Source: Hyperoplus lanceolatus (taxonomy: Eukaryota; Chordata; Actinopteri; Uranoscopiformes; Ammodytidae). Taken from it: a DNA stretch of 64,000 bases. The position numbers were made by a program, and so were the translations under genes. How positions within the stretch are numbered: the first letter of the stretch is position 1; each line of letters begins with the position of its first letter. Under the pieces are notes generated by a model. It was not told the DNA's origin and made no database searches. It saw nothing but the letters and a program-made list of their open reading frames with translations. Positions 60,142-64,000 of this stretch are shown piece by piece. The stretch lies in the NCBI GenBank assembly GCA_026929865.2, contig CM049416.1, positions 14,331,501-14,395,500 on the forward strand, written 5' to 3'.

Positions 60142-60153
60142 GGCCTCTACTGG
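60142..60153 (-). promoter_or_regulatory. CTCF-like core (one mismatch)
   Basis: The minus strand reads CCAGTAGAGGCC, one base away from the CTCF core CCASYAGRKGGC. The flanks are not strongly supportive. Confidence 0.2.
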
Positions 60154-60340
60154 ATCTGGTTGTCTCGTGCTGTGTTCTGACAGCAAAAAAAAAGACAGAT
60201 GTCTGAAAAGAAGGAAGGAAAAGAAAGAACATAGGAAGAGCGTTGGGGGAAGGAAAGATGATTGGTTGAACAACAGCTGTTGGGATTACTGTTTAATAAA
60301 AAGCTGTCATACGCATGCACTCCCTCATGCCCCCCTACAG
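60154..60340. other. Non-coding DNA upstream of the exon candidate
   Basis: Ends in a C/T-rich tract plus CTACAG, an acceptor-like sequence. Confidence 0.4.
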
Positions 60341-60490
60341 AGCAGACCAAAAGCCATTGCTGTGTGGAGCCCAATAACCAAACATCACAGTCAGCCACCA
60401 CTCCCCCTGGGGACATGAAGCCAGGCCCTTCATACCACGATGCCAGGCCCCCGGATCTCCCACCAGGCCTGCCATGCCCCCAGGCACAGC
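60341..60490 (+). other. Candidate 150-nt coding exon, Pro-rich
   Basis: CCCCCCTACAG (to 60340) is acceptor-like and GTATGT (60491-60496) donor-like. Between them 150 nt, clearly richer in GC than the flanks, have a single open frame; the other two frames stop. It enters and leaves in phase 1, so the exon could be skipped without shifting the frame. The translation includes EQTKSHCCVEPNNQTSQSA and GDMKPGPSYHDARPPDLPPG, a Ser/Thr then Pro-rich sequence with one N-glycosylation-type NQT. I recognise no family. The minus strand also has an open frame here, which lowers confidence. Confidence 0.25.
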
Positions 60491-61711
<1,221 letters not shown>

Positions 61712-61934
61712 TACAGCTCCGGAAAGAATTAAGAGACCACTCCAAATGTTCAGTGTCTCTCGTTTTACTACTTATAGGCATATGTTTGAGTAGAATGAAC
61801 ATTTTGGTTTTATAATATAAACTACTGACAACATTTCTACCAAATTCCAATACATTTTTTGTCATTGAGAGCATTTTCAATAAGTAATGTAGAAAAAAAT
61901 CCTGACTGGTCTCTTAATTTTTTCCGGGGCTGTA
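61712..61934. mobile_element. Short MITE with 28-bp terminal inverted repeats, TA target site
   Basis: Left end TACAGCTCCGGAAAGAATTA continuing AGAGACCA (61712-61739) and the complement of the right end, TACAGCCCCGGAAAAAATTA continuing AGAGACCA (61907-61934), agree at 26 of 28 positions. The 223-bp element is flanked by TA on both sides (61710-61711 and 61935-61936), the target-site duplication of the Tc1/mariner group. It has no coding capacity. The terminal wording (CAGC-CCGGAAA...AATTAAGAGACCA) is a familiar non-autonomous DNA element in fishes; I do not assign a family name. Confidence 0.85.
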
Positions 61935-62194
61935 TAAACAGTATAATGTCAAACGTCTAGTAACAGAAAATGATTAAGGCCTATAGGGCCACTAAGGAGG
62001 AAGACAAGTAGATATTACTACTATTTTTACTTAGCAATTATAGTAGAAATAGTAGGTGACAAATTCCTTCAGTGACCTATGAGAGGTGACACAAAGCAAA
62101 GCCAAGCTCAATGCTCAAAGAAGTTAAGGACATTCAACATCCAATTACTAAGTAATATGTTGCAGCTACAACCACAGTTGTTAGAATGCTCCTC
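61935..62194. other. Unique non-coding DNA
   Basis: AT-rich; nothing recognised. Confidence 0.4.
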
Positions 62195-62225
62195 CATGGC
62201 AACACTCATGCCTGCTGTTGCCATG
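62195..62225. promoter_or_regulatory. Inverted CATGGCAAC / GTTGCCATG pair
   Basis: Perfect 9-bp arms at 62195-62203 and 62217-62225, spaced 13 nt apart. Each arm is an RFX-type half site (GTTGCCATG). It is either a pair of X-box halves or a chance hairpin. Confidence 0.3.
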
Positions 62226-64000
62226 CGAGGGCAATCAGAGAAAACTGTGTTTAAATAAAAGAAAGGAAGAGAAAGATATGACACAAGACAGGGAGAAACA
62301 GAAGAGGAGGGCAGCACGTTTGTTATTGTTTGCATCCATCATGCTAATTGGAAATAAACAGGAGCTCATTGTTTAGAGAGCATTAAATCAAACTCTAATC
62401 AAGTCTCTGCGAAGAATGGTGAAGCTTTGCCGGCGAGGACATTTCCTTCAGAAACAACTTTAATGGCTTTAGATGAGGATTCTCTTGTGTGTCCGTGCAC
62501 GCTTTGCCGCATGGCTGATAACCTTTTATGTAAGCACAAAGGGAGCTAATTGTGATGATCTCGCTGTTGAGTAATCCCAACCTACTCTCGCTCTCTCGTA
62601 CACATACAATTCCATGCATCTCAACCTGCACTCATTTATTGATGGCCTTTAACTAATCTACTGGCAGTCTCTCTGGTGAGCCCAATTAGCAAAATTCACA
62701 TTTTTACAAACCTATATGGTTGATATGAGGAACGGAGAGATACGATTACAAACAAAACATGTTGACAATTAAGAAAGAATAGGGAACAAATGAGAGTGGC
62801 AAACGGATGTCAAGGACACCGACAGGAATAGTTTGGAATATTGGACACAATAGTATTCAGAGTTGTTTGCTCCAATACAATTGTATGTATTTGGTTATCT
62901 AATGATGTTATTTCCTCACTATGTGTTTAATCATTATTTGCATAATACTTGATATTTGTGGCACTTAAACTATAAACAGCAGGCAGCCAACCATTGAAAG
63001 GACAAAATAGATGCTAAAATAGGGAGGCAGAAGTGCAGAGTGCCAGGCATGCTAGACAGCAATTGATGCATACAGATAGACGCCACAGACAAGAGAGCCA
63101 AAGAGACATGCTGAGTTGTTGATCTCATTAAGATTAATGCAGTCAGACAGGAAAGCAAGCTCAGAGAAAGAGAGGGACAGAAAGACAGAGGTGTAGTTTT
63201 AATGGGATCAATAGATCGGGCATCAGTGCAGGGTCAGTGGCCGTGTCCATGGTGACCCATCCCTCACTGGCTATATGACTCACAGCAGGAGTCCTCTGTC
63301 CATGCATATCTCGCTCACTCACACAGCCATTGTTTCCTTCTTTCTTATCATCCCCTCCCTCAGTGCATCTAACATTTTCTGTCAGTTTTAAAGAGCTATA
63401 TATTTATATATGTTGGTGTTTTTCACCTTTATTAGATAGTATTGAGATCACAGTTGAAATGGGAAGAGAGAGGTGGAAGACATGCAGTAAACCACTAGGG
63501 TCAAATCACTTTACTGAATAAAGAACATTCACAATTATTGCACCTCTTCTATTTTTGCGTTATGCTAATTGAATCTGTAGGTAGCCCACAATGTTGAGCT
63601 GATGCCTCACTTTCTCTTTCAACATGCATTGTTTTGTAACTTGTAATTCCAGTTGACATGAGAGTGTGGCCTCGTGTCCTCTTGACTGAATTATTCACAG
63701 TGGCACAGTAGGGCACACACTCTTACCTAACCCTGCCAGGGACACTGTCACAGCACTGAGACGGAACAACAACAACATTGTGTGAGGGCTGGATTTGGAA
63801 GGGGACATCAAGCTGCACACAGGGGAGGGATGGAGAGAGTATATGGAGATGAATGGGGTTATAGAGGAAAAACAGATGAATGAAAAATGAGCCGAGTATG
63901 GAAATGAAATTAACTGAAGTAGAGCAATAGATGAATGAGAAATAAGGCAAACCTGAAAAGCATGATGTGAGAAACAAAGGAGATGCACAGTTTGATGGGA
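62226..64000. other. Unique non-coding DNA, CNE-like at 62376-62640
   Basis: Positions 62376-62640 are low-repeat and CpG-containing with packed TAAT, TGATAA and GCTAAT words ('gagctaattgtgatgatctc', 'gcatggctgataacctttta'). This is the most CNE-like stretch of the window by eye. The remainder to the window end has no recognised gene or repeat. Confidence 0.35.

Overview
This is a stretch of vertebrate nuclear DNA, most probably from a teleost fish. It is AT-leaning, has no bacterial-type gene packing and no long open reading frame of mixed composition. It carries very many long (CA)n/(GT)n microsatellites, roughly 2.4 kb or about 4% of the window by hand count. It also holds a tRNA-derived SINE of the type common in percomorph fishes, a decayed L1-like LINE with a fish-type 3' tail, and a short Tc1/mariner-like MITE. 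The species cannot be named from the sequence.

Layout. Positions 1-6350 are unique non-coding DNA with a full-length SINE at 2184-2500. Positions 6350-27500 alternate between unique DNA and CA/GT, GA/CT and AT repeats. Within this block are an RFX-type X-box (18858), a YY1 motif beside an inverted GTGGGAA pair (23482-23512), and a local 45-50 bp duplication (25381 and 25606). Positions 27804-29356 hold the remains of an L1-like element: ORF1 broken by several frameshifts, no recognisable ORF2, then a LINE 3' tail ending in (AAAT)n. Positions 29360-46500 are mostly unique sequence that reads like the intron or intergenic DNA of a large regulatory locus, with G-quadruplex motifs at 38082 and 42563. 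Positions 46500-64000 have the longest microsatellites (GT of about 181 bp at 55079, about 165 bp at 60646). They also have a perfect RE1/NRSE (REST) motif at 52028, a cluster of start-codon-like contexts and factor motifs at 50020-50430, several weak exon candidates, and the MITE at 61712-61934.

No protein-coding gene can be assigned with confidence. Long translated frames such as (TH)n, (VC)n, (SL)n and (ER)n are microsatellites read as protein. A few segments have splice-site-like flanks and an open frame (31610, 44719, 48584, 50666, 60341). They are listed as candidates at low confidence and none matches a protein family I recognise. The window therefore looks like a large intron or gene desert, possibly of a neuronal gene given the REST site, but that is inference. 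I found no convincing new biological system. The items most worth checking are the REST motif, the 50.0-50.4 kb segment, the 60.3 kb exon candidate and the unexplained block at 42.5-43.5 kb.
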